The notes under the pieces are model-generated. The model did not search any database and had not been told where the DNA came from. It saw only the letters and a list, made by a program, of their open reading frames with translations. Both the position numbers and the translations under genes were made by a program. 64,000 nt of DNA from JAAXHV01 sp965207165 (GTDB lineage Bacteria; Pseudomonadota; Gammaproteobacteria; Eutrophobiales; Eutrophobiaceae): the NCBI GenBank assembly GCA_965207165.1, contig OZ242265.1, positions 186,001 through 250,000 on the forward strand. Reading direction: 5' to 3'. Numbering within the stretch: the stretch's first letter is position 1; each line of letters begins with the position of its first letter. Positions 27,819-35,608 of the stretch are shown here, in pieces.

Positions 27819-28664
27819 ATGTCGTTGTTAGAACTCAAGATTATTGCAGCATTGGCGATCCTCGCGGTGGGGATTGTCGGCGGGATAATACCGTTGCTGG
27901 CCGCCAGGCACGATACGAGCCGCAGGTTTCTTTCGCTCGGCAACGCCCTGGCCGGAGGTATCTTTCTCGGCGCCGGGTTCATTCACCTGCTGCCCGAGGC
28001 AGGTGAGGCCCTGGAGGGTGTGGTCGATTATCCCCTTGCTCCGTTGCTGGCTGCCGTCGGCGTGGTCGCGCTCCTGCTGATAGACCGGGTTCTGTTCGAA
28101 ACCAGTCACGGGGTGGAAGCGGATGAAGGCACAGGCGCGCGCCAGCCGATTTATCCCCTGATTCTGCTGGTGGTTTTATCGATCCACTCGATCATCGCCG
28201 GTATTGCCCTGGGGATGGAGCCTGAGGTGGCTGCATCCCTGCTGGTCATGGTTGCTATCCTGTCCCATAAAGGTTCGGCTGCCTTCGCTCTCATGGTCAG
28301 TGTGCAGGCTGCCGGCGCCGACCGCAGACGCCTGAGACGGGTCCTGACCATCTTTGTATTCATGACGCCGCTGGGTATCATGCTCGGTACGCTGGCCTCG
28401 GGCGTCTTTGAAGGAGATGCCGCACTGCTGGTTGAGGGCAGTTTCAACGCACTGGCTGCGGGAACCTTCGTCTACGTGGCTATCCTGGATGTCATCGATG
28501 CGGAAATGACCAGGACCGATGATCGTATTGCGCATTTCGTACGCAGTTCCCTGCTCGGGGAAGACGATGTGCCCATGCCTGAGGAGGATACTGACCGCAT
28601 AGCCAAATTTGTCCTGATATTCGTCGGCCTCATCAGTATGGCCGTACTGGCCCTATGGGTTTAG
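27819..28664 (+). CDS. ZIP-family metal transporter
   Basis: The 281-residue membrane protein has about eight hydrophobic segments and the ZIP metal-site histidines: HLLPE near residue 56, His123 in SIHSIIAGIALG (segment 4) and His150 in ILSHKGSAAFAL (segment 5). ZIP proteins bring divalent metals, mostly zinc and sometimes iron or manganese, into the cytoplasm. The usual glutamate after the segment-5 histidine is replaced by Lys151 (HKG), as in the broader family that includes eukaryotic-like ZIPs with HKxxE variants. Its end overlaps the start of the CDF exporter by 10 bp, and a zinc-type receptor follows, so this is a metal operon. Confidence 0.9.
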   Translation: MSLLELKIIAALAILAVGIVGGIIPLLAARHDTSRRFLSLGNALAGGIFLGAGFIHLLPEAGEALEGVVDYPLAPLLAAVGVVALLLIDRVLFETSHGVEADEGTGARQPIYPLILLVVLSIHSIIAGIALGMEPEVAASLLVMVAILSHKGSAAFALMVSVQAAGADRRRLRRVLTIFVFMTPLGIMLGTLASGVFEGDAALLVEGSFNALAAGTFVYVAILDVIDAEMTRTDDRIAHFVRSSLLGEDDVPMPEEDTDRIAKFVLIFVGLISMAVLALWV

Positions 28665-29599
28665 AACACAGCCACGACCATTCCCGCGAGTTGCGCAGCG
28701 CCAGCAAGCGCAGCCTGATCGCCGCCTTTGTCCTGATCTCCGGTTTTATGTGCGTCGAGGTTATCGGCGGCATTGTGTCCGGCAGCCTGGCCCTGCTTGC
28801 CGATGCGGGGCACATGCTGACCGATGCGGCATCCATTGCCCTGGCCCTGGCCGCCATGCATTTTGCCGAGAGACCCCACTCCGTGCAACGTACCTTTGGT
28901 TATCACCGTCTTGAGGTTCTGGCTGCCTTGGTGAATGCATTGGCTCTCTGGCTGATCGTGGCCTGGGTGCTCATAGAAGCCTATGACCGCTTTACTTCAG
29001 TAACCGAAGTAAATGGCGGGCTGATGCTGGGCATAGGTGCCATTGGTCTTGTCGTCAATCTCATCGCTGCCTGGATCCTGCGTAGCTCTTCCGATCACAA
29101 CGTCAATGTCGAGGGGGCATTTCTGCACGTTATCGCGGACCTGTTGGGTTCGGTCGGTGTCGTCATTTCAGGTATCCTGATCTGGAACTTCGGCTGGACT
29201 CTTGCCGACCCCATTGCCAGCGTGATCATCGCAATTCTTATACTTGTCAGCAGTTGGCGGCTGATGAAGAAGGTCGTTCACGTGCTGCTCGAGGGTACTC
29301 CGGAACATGTTGACGTATATCAACTTTGCAGCAAACTGGAAGCGGTGGAAGGTGTTACCCTGGTCCATGACATCCATGTCTGGACCCTCTCTGCAGGCAA
29401 CGAAGCACTCACCGCGCATATCCTGATAGATCCTGACTACCCGGGGGATGCGGAAGACCTGCGCCTGCGTCTGCGGGACATCATTTACAACGATTTCGGC
29501 ATTGGTCACATAACCCTGCAGTTGGAAAAATCACTGGAAGGCTGCTCTGAAGATCACCATTTTGATCACCTGGCGACCCCTGTGAGTCCGGCAGACTGA
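28655..29599 (+). CDS. Cation diffusion facilitator (zinc/cobalt/cadmium efflux)
   Basis: The 314-residue protein has six membrane segments and the two CDF metal-site motifs: Asp50 and His53/Asp57 in LADAGHMLTDAAS, and His158/Asp162 in FLHVIADLLGS. The N-terminus (LEHSHDHS) and C-terminus (EDHHFDH) are histidine-rich and may gather metal. A cytoplasmic C-terminal domain (VHDIHVWTLSAGNEALTAHI) is typical of CzcD/ZitB-like members, which export zinc in exchange for protons. It overlaps the ZIP gene by 10 bp: an importer and an exporter of similar metals translated together. Which metal dominates cannot be told from sequence. Confidence 0.94.
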   Translation: MGLEHSHDHSRELRSASKRSLIAAFVLISGFMCVEVIGGIVSGSLALLADAGHMLTDAASIALALAAMHFAERPHSVQRTFGYHRLEVLAALVNALALWLIVAWVLIEAYDRFTSVTEVNGGLMLGIGAIGLVVNLIAAWILRSSSDHNVNVEGAFLHVIADLLGSVGVVISGILIWNFGWTLADPIASVIIAILILVSSWRLMKKVVHVLLEGTPEHVDVYQLCSKLEAVEGVTLVHDIHVWTLSAGNEALTAHILIDPDYPGDAEDLRLRLRDIIYNDFGIGHITLQLEKSLEGCSEDHHFDHLATPVSPAD

Positions 29600-29641
29600 T
29601 CTGGTCCGTAACCTGTGACCACAGGGGTGGTAGTAAACTTC

Positions 29642-29671
29642 TTGACGGGCGGTATTGGTGTCCTGTAATCT
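29642..29671 (+). promoter_or_regulatory. Candidate sigma70 promoter before the small CxxC protein
   Basis: TTGACG (29642-29647) and TAATCT (29666-29671) are 18 bp apart. The downstream ATG at 29680 lies at about the expected transcription start, so if real the transcript would be nearly leaderless. No Zur-like palindrome was recognised in the gap. Confidence 0.3.
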
Positions 29672-29679
29672 TGATTGAT

Positions 29680-29967
29680 ATGTCAGTCAGGTATAAACAG
29701 TTCACAGGTTGGTTTCTTGCTGCCCTGATCCTTTTCGGACAGTCGGTTGCGCTTGCCCACGAATCCGGCCATGATCTCAAGTTCACGGACGAGTATTGTG
29801 TTCAATGCCTGACACAGTCCGTAGTTGACGACCAGGCAGTTGTCCCGGTAGCTGAATTTACAGTCCTGTCTTCTGCCGGCAATGTCCGGATACTGGATGA
29901 AGGCAGATATCATTCCCCTTGTTCACGTACTAACTCCGCACGCGCCCCTCCTGTATCTCTCGCATAA
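29680..29967 (+). CDS. Small exported protein with CxxC motif, DUF2946-like
   Basis: This 95-residue protein has a signal peptide (FTGWFLAALILFGQSVALAH), then a short polar domain with HESGHD and YCVQCLTQS, a CxxC that could bind metal or form a disulfide. Small DUF2946-type proteins with these features often stand before TonB-dependent metal receptors, as here (68 bp upstream of the receptor). The start is uncertain: an in-frame TTG lies 9 bp upstream of the ATG chosen. Function is unknown; a periplasmic metal-binding accessory is plausible. Confidence 0.65.
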   Translation: MSVRYKQFTGWFLAALILFGQSVALAHESGHDLKFTDEYCVQCLTQSVVDDQAVVPVAEFTVLSSAGNVRILDEGRYHSPCSRTNSARAPPVSLA

Positions 29968-30021
29968 CGTTTCAAGTCTGTTTGTCCGGATAACGCGCGC
30001 CGTTATTCCCGAATTGGTTAT

Positions 30022-30028
30022 GAGGAGG
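30022..30028 (+). promoter_or_regulatory. Strong ribosome-binding site of the metal receptor gene
   Basis: GAGGAGG lies 7 bp before the ATG at 30036 and fixes that start. It is among the strongest such sites in the window. Confidence 0.8.
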
Positions 30029-30035
30029 TATTGGA

Positions 30036-32894
30036 ATGTACTGGTACAACCTGAAATTTATTGTCCTGTTGAGTGTCGTTACGGGCATTCATGGGTCGTT
30101 CGCGCTAGCCGATGAGCCGGCCGATCACGCCCAAACGCAAGAAGCCCGCGAACACACGCCTGCCGGTGGTGAGACTATCGAGGAGATCAAGGTCACTGCC
30201 GACCCGTTATCCGAGGTCGATGCTCATATAATCAGACCTGTCCAGGTCCTGTCGAAAGAAGAACTGAAATCCCGCAGCATCCGCAACGTTGGTGAAACGG
30301 TTGCCAATGAACTGGGTGTCTCGTCCAGTGATTTCGGCACGGGAGTGGGCCGTCCTGTTATCCGGGGGCTGGGCGGCAGCCGCGTGCAGGTGCTGGAAAA
30401 TGGGCTCAGCACCATGGACGCAGCTTCTCTCAGCGCTGATCATGGGGTGCCGTTGGAATCGGTGTTCAGCCAGCAGGTTGAGATTTTTCGCGGTCCCGCA
30501 ACGCTGCTGTTCGGCAGCGGCGCAAGCGGCGGTATTGTCAATTATGTGAACGGCCGCATACTGGATTACGTGCCTGACGACGTGGAAGCCGAGGTGGCCT
30601 TGCAATATGAAACGGTCTCGGACGGTATGACCGGCGCCGGCAGCATGAACTTCGGCGCAGGTAATTTTGCCTTCCACATAGACGGAATGGCGCGCAATAC
30701 CGACGATTACAATATCCCGGGATTTGGCGAACTGGAGCCGGGCGAGTCCCGGCGCGGCGTCCTGGAGAACAGCAGTATTGATACGGAGAATATTTCGGGA
30801 GGCCTGTCCTGGATCGGGCGGCGCGGATTTGTCGGGTTTTCCGTCAGCCGCTATGAGAACAACTATGGCATACAGGGACATCACCACCATGGTGATGAGG
30901 ACGGACATCTTCACGGTATGGATGACATGGATCTTCATGATGATGAACACGACCATGATGAAGAAGAGGAACATCATGACGATGAGGAAGAGGGACACGA
31001 CCATGATGAGGAAGAGGAACATCATGACGATGAGGACGAGCATCATGATGAGGAAGAGGAGCATCATGACGATGAGGACGAGCATCATGATGAGGAAGAG
31101 GAGCATCATGACGATGAGGACGAGCATCATGATGAGGAAGAGGAGCATCATGACGATGAGGACGAGCATCACGACGAGGAAGAGGAACATCATGACGATG
31201 AGGACGAGCATCACGACGAGGAAGAGGAACATCATGACGATGAGGACGAGCATCACGACGATGAAAACGGGCACCATGACGATGAGGATGAGCATCATGA
31301 TGATGAAGACATGGACCATCACGACGATGAGGAAGAGCATCATGATGATGAAGACATGGACCATCATGACGATGAGGAAGAGCATCATGATGATGAAGAC
31401 ATGGACCATCATGACGATGAGGAAGAGCATCATGATGATGAGGACGAACATCATGACGATGAGGAAGAGCATCATGATGATGAAGACATGGACCATCATG
31501 ACGATGAGGAAGAGCATCATGACGATGAGGACGAACATCATGACGATGAAAACGGGCATCATGACGATGATGAGGAGGGACACGACCATGATGAGGAAGA
31601 CGGGCATCATGACGAGGAGGACGATGAACACGACCATGATGAGGAAGAAGAAGGTGGTGTACGCATCGACATGAGACAGACCCGTTACGATTTTGCCGCG
31701 GCCCTGGATGATCCGTTCCCCGGTCTGAGCCGCATCAAGATGCGCTGGGGTTTCAATGACTACCAACACGATGAAATCGAACCAAATGGAGAGGTGGCCA
31801 CAGCCTTTGACAATGAGGAGGTGGAAGGCCGCGTGGAGTTCGTCCATAACCCCATCGGCAACTGGAACGGCGTTGTCGGTTTCCATTACCGTCATAAGGA
31901 CTTCGCGGCCGTAGGTGCGGAGAGTTTTGTCCTGCCGTCGGAACTGGAATCGGTCGGGGTATTCATCCTGGAACGAACCGATATCGGACAATGGCATATT
32001 GACCTGGGCGCAAGGTTTGAACACCAGGACTCGAGCGCAGAGACAGGTGCGCAAAATGATTACGACCTGTTCAGCGCCTCCGGCGGTTTAAACTGGGATT
32101 ATGCCCCGGGCTACCAGGTCGGCCTGTCCGTGAGCCATGCCGAGAGAGCGCCGTCGATTGAGGAGTTGTATGCGATGGGTCCTCACCTGGCGACCGCGAC
32201 GTTTGAGATCGGTGATACCAATCTGGTTAAGGAAAAGTCCAATAACGTTGATATCTACTGGCGTAAAACGACGGGTAAATTCACTGTTACGGCCAACTTC
32301 TTCTATAACCGGATTGATGATTACGTCTACAAGCAGGAACAGGACCTGAACGGGGACGGTTTCCCCGACCGGGTAGCGGAAAATTTTGACGGCAACCCGG
32401 CAAATATCCTGGACCCGCATGACGACGAGGAACCCTTGCTGGTTTACCTGAGTCAGGACGATGCGGAATTTCTGGGATTTGAAGCGGAAACCAGGGTGCG
32501 GCTTATTGAAAATGACCGCGACAGGATGAGTTTGCGTTTATGGGGAGACTACGTGGAAGGAGAGCGCAGCAACGGTATCAACCTGCCGCGCATCACACCC
32601 TGGCGCTTCGGTTCCGGTCTTACGTACTCCCGCGGGGCCATGTCTGCATCCGTCAACTATACCCGCGTGAATGAACAGGACAATACCGCGCCGTTGGAGA
32701 CGGAGACAAGCGGCTATCACCTGCTGGATATCCATGCCGATTACACGTTCAGGCTGGGCGGCAACACGGTATCACTGTTTGCCCGTGCTTCCAACCTGCT
32801 TGATGAGGAGATACGGCGGCATATTTCTTTTGTGAAAGAGCAGGCGCCGCTGCCGGGACGTTCCGGCATATTCGGACTGCGTATGTCTCGCTAG
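30036..32894 (+). CDS. TonB-dependent outer-membrane receptor, ZnuD-like, with giant His/Asp/Glu repeat loop
   Basis: The 952-residue protein has a signal peptide (to about ALA, residue 25), a TonB-box/plug region (EEIKVTADPL; RPVIRGLGGSRVQVLENG; FRGPATLLFGSGASGGIVNY) and a C-terminal beta barrel ending in GIFGLRMSR. After the strand VSRYENNYGIQG, residues 282 to about 539 are almost only His, Asp and Glu, built from tandem 14- and 15-residue units such as HHDDEDEHHDEEEE and HHDDEDMDHHDDEEE. ZnuD zinc receptors have a short His-rich loop at the same place (YGIPGH... type); here it is enormously expanded. Barrel and plug look intact. With ZIP and CDF genes upstream, uptake or surface capture of zinc (possibly nickel, copper or cobalt) is the likely job. 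The repeats allow in-frame length change. Confidence 0.93.
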   Translation: MYWYNLKFIVLLSVVTGIHGSFALADEPADHAQTQEAREHTPAGGETIEEIKVTADPLSEVDAHIIRPVQVLSKEELKSRSIRNVGETVANELGVSSSDFGTGVGRPVIRGLGGSRVQVLENGLSTMDAASLSADHGVPLESVFSQQVEIFRGPATLLFGSGASGGIVNYVNGRILDYVPDDVEAEVALQYETVSDGMTGAGSMNFGAGNFAFHIDGMARNTDDYNIPGFGELEPGESRRGVLENSSIDTENISGGLSWIGRRGFVGFSVSRYENNYGIQGHHHHGDEDGHLHGMDDMDLHDDEHDHDEEEEHHDDEEEGHDHDEEEEHHDDEDEHHDEEEEHHDDEDEHHDEEEEHHDDEDEHHDEEEEHHDDEDEHHDEEEEHHDDEDEHHDEEEEHHDDEDEHHDDENGHHDDEDEHHDDEDMDHHDDEEEHHDDEDMDHHDDEEEHHDDEDMDHHDDEEEHHDDEDEHHDDEEEHHDDEDMDHHDDEEEHHDDEDEHHDDENGHHDDDEEGHDHDEEDGHHDEEDDEHDHDEEEEGGVRIDMRQTRYDFAAALDDPFPGLSRIKMRWGFNDYQHDEIEPNGEVATAFDNEEVEGRVEFVHNPIGNWNGVVGFHYRHKDFAAVGAESFVLPSELESVGVFILERTDIGQWHIDLGARFEHQDSSAETGAQNDYDLFSASGGLNWDYAPGYQVGLSVSHAERAPSIEELYAMGPHLATATFEIGDTNLVKEKSNNVDIYWRKTTGKFTVTANFFYNRIDDYVYKQEQDLNGDGFPDRVAENFDGNPANILDPHDDEEPLLVYLSQDDAEFLGFEAETRVRLIENDRDRMSLRLWGDYVEGERSNGINLPRITPWRFGSGLTYSRGAMSASVNYTRVNEQDNTAPLETETSGYHLLDIHADYTFRLGGNTVSLFARASNLLDEEIRRHISFVKEQAPLPGRSGIFGLRMSR
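30879..31653 (+). repeat. In-gene tandem repeats encoding the His/Asp/Glu loop
   Basis: Near-identical 42-bp units start at 31020, 31062, 31104, 31146 and 31188 (with a sixth, diverging copy at 31230), then 45-bp units start at 31293, 31338 and 31383, followed by mixed copies to about 31560. Unit lengths are multiples of three, so gain or loss keeps the frame. Codons are mainly GAT, GAC, GAG, GAA, CAT and CAC. Confidence 0.95.
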
Positions 32895-32906
32895 GATTTA
32901 TCGGGT

Positions 32907-33428
32907 CTATTTATCCGGGATCAGCGGGTCGGGCAGGTCGAAGAACTCGATTTCGACGCTCTTCTGACCTGTCCGCCTGAGTGTATCAACTTCCCGGACC
33001 TGGCCGTCAGGCGGTTCCTTGAACTCGCCCAGTTGCTGCATGCCTTTTTCCAGCTTTGATTTCGCCGCGATTATTTCTTCATGAAGTTCGGTGGAATATT
33101 CCAGTTTGTATGCCCTGGGCTGGGTCCTGCCGGAGAGATCGTCCAGGTCCTTGAGCCACAGGTAAACCATTCCGCTGGCGCCCGTCAATTTATCCGGCTG
33201 GACAACGTCCGCGGCAACCAGGCGAAAGCGTTGCGGGGGTTGTTCCCCGGTCGGCCACCCGAGCATGGGGGGGAATGACAGGTAAGTGATCACGTAAAAA
33301 AACGTGGTTACGATTATGGAACCGGCCTTGACCCGCCATGACCAGTTGGAATACAGATTGATGCTCAACAGCAGCAAGGCAATCAGGACGTAGGCCGCGA
33401 TCAGCCCGGTAATTCCCAGTGTATACAT
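32907..33428 (-). CDS. Unknown membrane protein downstream of the MotA/ExbD-like pair
   Basis: I do not recognise this 173-residue protein. It has two membrane segments at the N-terminus (about residues 4-24 and 35-55), then a soluble domain with LVAADVVQPDKLTGASGMVYLWLKDL and a helical stretch TELHEEIIAAKSKLEKGMQQLGEF, ending in a Pro/Asp-rich tail. The start ATG has AAGGAG about 10 bp upstream. It lies on the same strand as the ExbD-like and MotA-like genes, separated from them only by a 155-bp stretch filled by a CACAGAG-type repeat, so it may belong to the same set. It ends 12 bp from the convergent receptor gene. Confidence 0.75.
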   Translation of the reverse strand: MYTLGITGLIAAYVLIALLLLSINLYSNWSWRVKAGSIIVTTFFYVITYLSFPPMLGWPTGEQPPQRFRLVAADVVQPDKLTGASGMVYLWLKDLDDLSGRTQPRAYKLEYSTELHEEIIAAKSKLEKGMQQLGEFKEPPDGQVREVDTLRRTGQKSVEIEFFDLPDPLIPDK

Positions 33429-33450
33429 GGTGATGATTCTCCTTAGTCAG

Positions 33451-33575
33451 CCACAGAGGACACAGAGGCCACAGAGTAAATCGAGAGCCTTTTTTTAATG
33501 TGTGGATGAATTACTTGTTCATGGAATTTTTGCTTGTTATTCATTTTTTCTCTGTGTTCTCTGTGCCCTCTATGG
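33451..33575. repeat. Inverted repeat of the CCACAGAGGACACAGAG family
   Basis: Left arm 33451-33476 (CCACAGAGGACACAGAGGCC and on) pairs with 33550-33575 with only a few mismatches. It matches the copy at 10366-10436. The roughly 75 bases between the arms are AT-rich and show no gene. It could form a long hairpin between two genes of one strand. Confidence 0.8.
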
Positions 33576-33583
33576 CTTGTTTT

Positions 33584-34177
33584 TTACCCGATATTTACCA
33601 GTAGTTTTGGCAAAAAGTTGATATTTGATACCTTACCATCGATATTGATACGGAAGCGGAACGCCGTCTTCTCGTCACCGACTTTATTCAGGCTGACCGT
33701 ATCGTAATACACTATCTCCAGGGCAGGGTTGACTTTTGCAAGGCGCACATTCACATCGACGGGTTCATCGGTTTGAGTAGCATAATAATGCAGGTTGACG
33801 ATGTATTCGCCCTTCACCACGCCCCGGAGCGTTACAACCTCCTGGTTAAGGGGGTTTTGCAGTTCTTTACCGTTCACCAATATCGTGTCGTTGATTAATC
33901 CCCGGTCGTCGCGGTCCAGGTGCAGCAGGCCGGCCGCCGGGTTGCGAAACCAGATCACCCTGCCGTCGGGGTCTTCCACCCAGACGTCGATGTCATCGGG
34001 GCTGTTGTCTTCCCAGGTAACGGTAAGGATATACTCCGCCTTGGGATCGATGATGCCCGACTTGGCTTCGGGGTTCATGAACATGATCGCCACGAGAAAA
34101 AGAAAGGTAAAACCCAGCAGGGCATTGAACAGCAGGTCCGTGAACGGGTCCGACTGGTAGCGTTTGTAGTTGTTCAC
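33584..34177 (-). CDS. ExbD/MotB-like membrane protein with YfaP-like periplasmic domain
   Basis: The 197-residue protein begins DPFTDLLFNALLGFTFLFLV, a single membrane segment with an acidic residue just before it, as in ExbD/TolR/MotB-type stator partners. The rest, from about residue 45, is a beta-rich soluble domain starting YILTVTWEDNSPDDIDVWVEDPDG, which resembles the DUF2135/YfaP motif (D-V-D-hydrophobic-x-V-x-DPDG) rather than a peptidoglycan-binding OmpA domain. The start is a GTG 3 bp after the MotA-like stop, so the two are coupled. I infer a proton-driven complex with its neighbour; the function of the periplasmic domain is unknown. Confidence 0.75.
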   Translation of the reverse strand: MNNYKRYQSDPFTDLLFNALLGFTFLFLVAIMFMNPEAKSGIIDPKAEYILTVTWEDNSPDDIDVWVEDPDGRVIWFRNPAAGLLHLDRDDRGLINDTILVNGKELQNPLNQEVVTLRGVVKGEYIVNLHYYATQTDEPVDVNVRLAKVNPALEIVYYDTVSLNKVGDEKTAFRFRINIDGKVSNINFLPKLLVNIG

Positions 34178-34180
34178 GGG

Positions 34181-34921
34181 TCAGAGCCTGGGCAGGATAT
34201 GGATCTGGGTCAGGTGTTTGGTACTGTCTACCAGTTCGTCGGCTGCCTGGTCAAGCAAGTGGAACTGTGCTGCCGTCAAGATACTGCATACGAGTCCGGC
34301 AAACGTCGTGTACAGGGCAGTGCCCATACCGGAACTCATCTGCTTCAATATGTTCTGCATGGTGGTAACGTCAAAGTCCGTTACGTTCACCACGGAACCG
34401 AGCATGAGCACAAAACCGATAATCGTACCGAGCAGGCCGAGTTTTATCATGATATCGGAAAAGAACCAGCCCAGGTTGTGGGGGTTCTTGAGTTTTGCTT
34501 CGAATACCTGGATCAATTCCTGGTTGCCGGTCTGGTTCTGGTTATTATCGGCTTGCGCATCTCCTGCCTGGGATGTCGCCTGGTAATACAGGTCCAGCAG
34601 GTAGCGGGTCATCATGCAGTCGGGTATCTGTTCCGTGTTATCGGCGTAGATGGCGCCGTTTCTGATTGACAGTTCGCGCTCCCGGGCCAGGGCGATTACC
34701 TTTTCCGAGATATTTATCTCCCGGGAAATAAACCAGACCCGGCGCGCACAGTAAATGGTGATTATGACGAACAGCAGGGTAATGACCCAGGATAATTTGC
34801 TGTTGTCGCCCATGTAAAGCAGCAGGAGTACTTTCTCGCGCAGTGAGACAAATAACGCAAACCCAATCAGGCTGATCAGGATCAACCACACCAGCAGTAA
34901 ATGATGTTCATCTTTCTTCAT
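34181..34921 (-). CDS. MotA/TolQ/ExbB-family proton channel protein
   Basis: This 246-residue protein has about four membrane segments (8-28, 44-62, about 155-178, about 195-218). The core signature is in the last two: IKLGLLGTIIGFVLMLGSV and SSGMGTALYTTFAGLVCSIL, which is the MotA/TolQ/ExbB channel fold that uses proton flow to do work in the envelope. A cytoplasmic loop with a Gln/Asn-rich stretch (AQADNNQNQTGNQE) separates the halves. It is followed at once by the ExbD-like gene. It is not beside tonB, tolA or flagellar genes, so it is neither a clear TonB/Tol set nor a flagellar stator. Confidence 0.88.
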   Translation of the reverse strand: MKKDEHHLLLVWLILISLIGFALFVSLREKVLLLLYMGDNSKLSWVITLLFVIITIYCARRVWFISREINISEKVIALARERELSIRNGAIYADNTEQIPDCMMTRYLLDLYYQATSQAGDAQADNNQNQTGNQELIQVFEAKLKNPHNLGWFFSDIMIKLGLLGTIIGFVLMLGSVVNVTDFDVTTMQNILKQMSSGMGTALYTTFAGLVCSILTAAQFHLLDQAADELVDSTKHLTQIHILPRL

Positions 34922-34987
34922 GATTATTCCGGTTATGTCACCAGTGTTTCAAGGGCACAGAATTCAATGATGCCCCCTCCAGGACAC

Positions 34988-35578
34988 CTACTCCCGTATG
35001 ACCACCCTGGTGCCCAGCTCAATGTATTTCTTCAGTTCGTTTATCTCTTCGTTCCTGACTGCAATACAGCCCTCGGTCCAGTTATGCGCCTCGTGTATCC
35101 GGCGTTTCTCATCAGTGGTCCAGCCGATTCCGTGGATGCCGATATAACCGCCCAGCCCGGTGTTCTGCGGCGGCACGCTGTTCCTCTTGTACGCCAGGAT
35201 TATCTGTTTGAATTCGCTGGCGGAGATGACCTCATTGCGGTAGCCGCGCCAGGCGTCAAGTGGGTTAGGATAATTTAATTGGATGAAAAAATGAAATTTA
35301 CTGTTGGTTTTGAAATCTATGGCGCGGTAGGTGCCGGTCGGGGTCTTCTTGTCGCCTGAGCGTATCTTGGTGCCTTTCCCGCCTCTGCCATGGGAAATAT
35401 TGTATTCCTTGATAACTTTTTCGTTCTGTTTGACGGCCAGGGTACGTTCGGACTTGCTGACCTCGATGGTGTACGACGCTGCCGCTGCAGCCTGGCACAG
35501 GACGAATAGAAGAATTGTCGATAAGTATTTCACCCCAAATATTCTTAAGGTTTCGGTCAAGGAAATCAACTGGTTCAT
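34988..35578 (-). CDS. L,D-transpeptidase family protein (YkuD fold), exported
   Basis: The 196-residue protein has a signal peptide (STILLFVLCQAAAAASYTIEV) and a YkuD catalytic domain: a histidine in GYIGIHGIGW and the nucleophile cysteine in HNWTEGCIAVRNEEI. These enzymes cross-link peptidoglycan or attach proteins to it. The commonest motif has Ser-x-Gly-Cys; here Thr-Glu-Gly-Cys. The ATG at 35578 is used here; a GTG at 35533 would give a neater signal peptide (KYLSTILLFVLCQAAAAA) and fits better with a TTGACA box at 35599-35604. It precedes the MotA-like gene by 66 bp on the same strand, suggesting work on the cell wall with that complex. Confidence 0.88.
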   Translation of the reverse strand: MNQLISLTETLRIFGVKYLSTILLFVLCQAAAAASYTIEVSKSERTLAVKQNEKVIKEYNISHGRGGKGTKIRSGDKKTPTGTYRAIDFKTNSKFHFFIQLNYPNPLDAWRGYRNEVISASEFKQIILAYKRNSVPPQNTGLGGYIGIHGIGWTTDEKRRIHEAHNWTEGCIAVRNEEINELKKYIELGTRVVIRE

Positions 35579-35604
35579 AACAACCACATCGGGTATACTG
35601 TCAA
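35571..35604. promoter_or_regulatory. Compact divergent promoter between L,D-transpeptidase and histidine kinase genes
   Basis: Only 30 bp separate the two start codons. On the reverse strand a perfect TTGACA (35604-35599) points to the transpeptidase, with TATGAA about 19 bp on. On the forward strand TATACT (35594-35599) lies just before the kinase ATG at 35609, so the kinase transcript would be nearly leaderless. The two promoters overlap. Consensus matches only. Confidence 0.35.
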
Positions 35605-35608
35605 ACCC

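Noticed and set aside
31020..31560. Regular repeats that might suggest a CRISPR array
   Set aside because: Units are contiguous with no unique spacers and are in frame within a receptor gene.
30724..31674. 316-residue forward frame with MRTSIMMRKRS-type repeats
   Set aside because: Out-of-frame reading of the same tandem repeat; no family features or separate start signal.
30207..32054. 615-residue open frame on the reverse strand across the receptor gene
   Set aside because: It is the mirror of the His/Asp/Glu repeats (Met/Ile/Val runs) and only exists because the repeats lack stop codons in that frame. The forward receptor explains the DNA fully.
34181..34921. Zorya-type anti-phage system from the MotA/MotB-like pair
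   Set aside because: ZorA has a long cytoplasmic tail and ZorB a peptidoglycan-binding domain, and helicase or nuclease partners would be expected; none are present.
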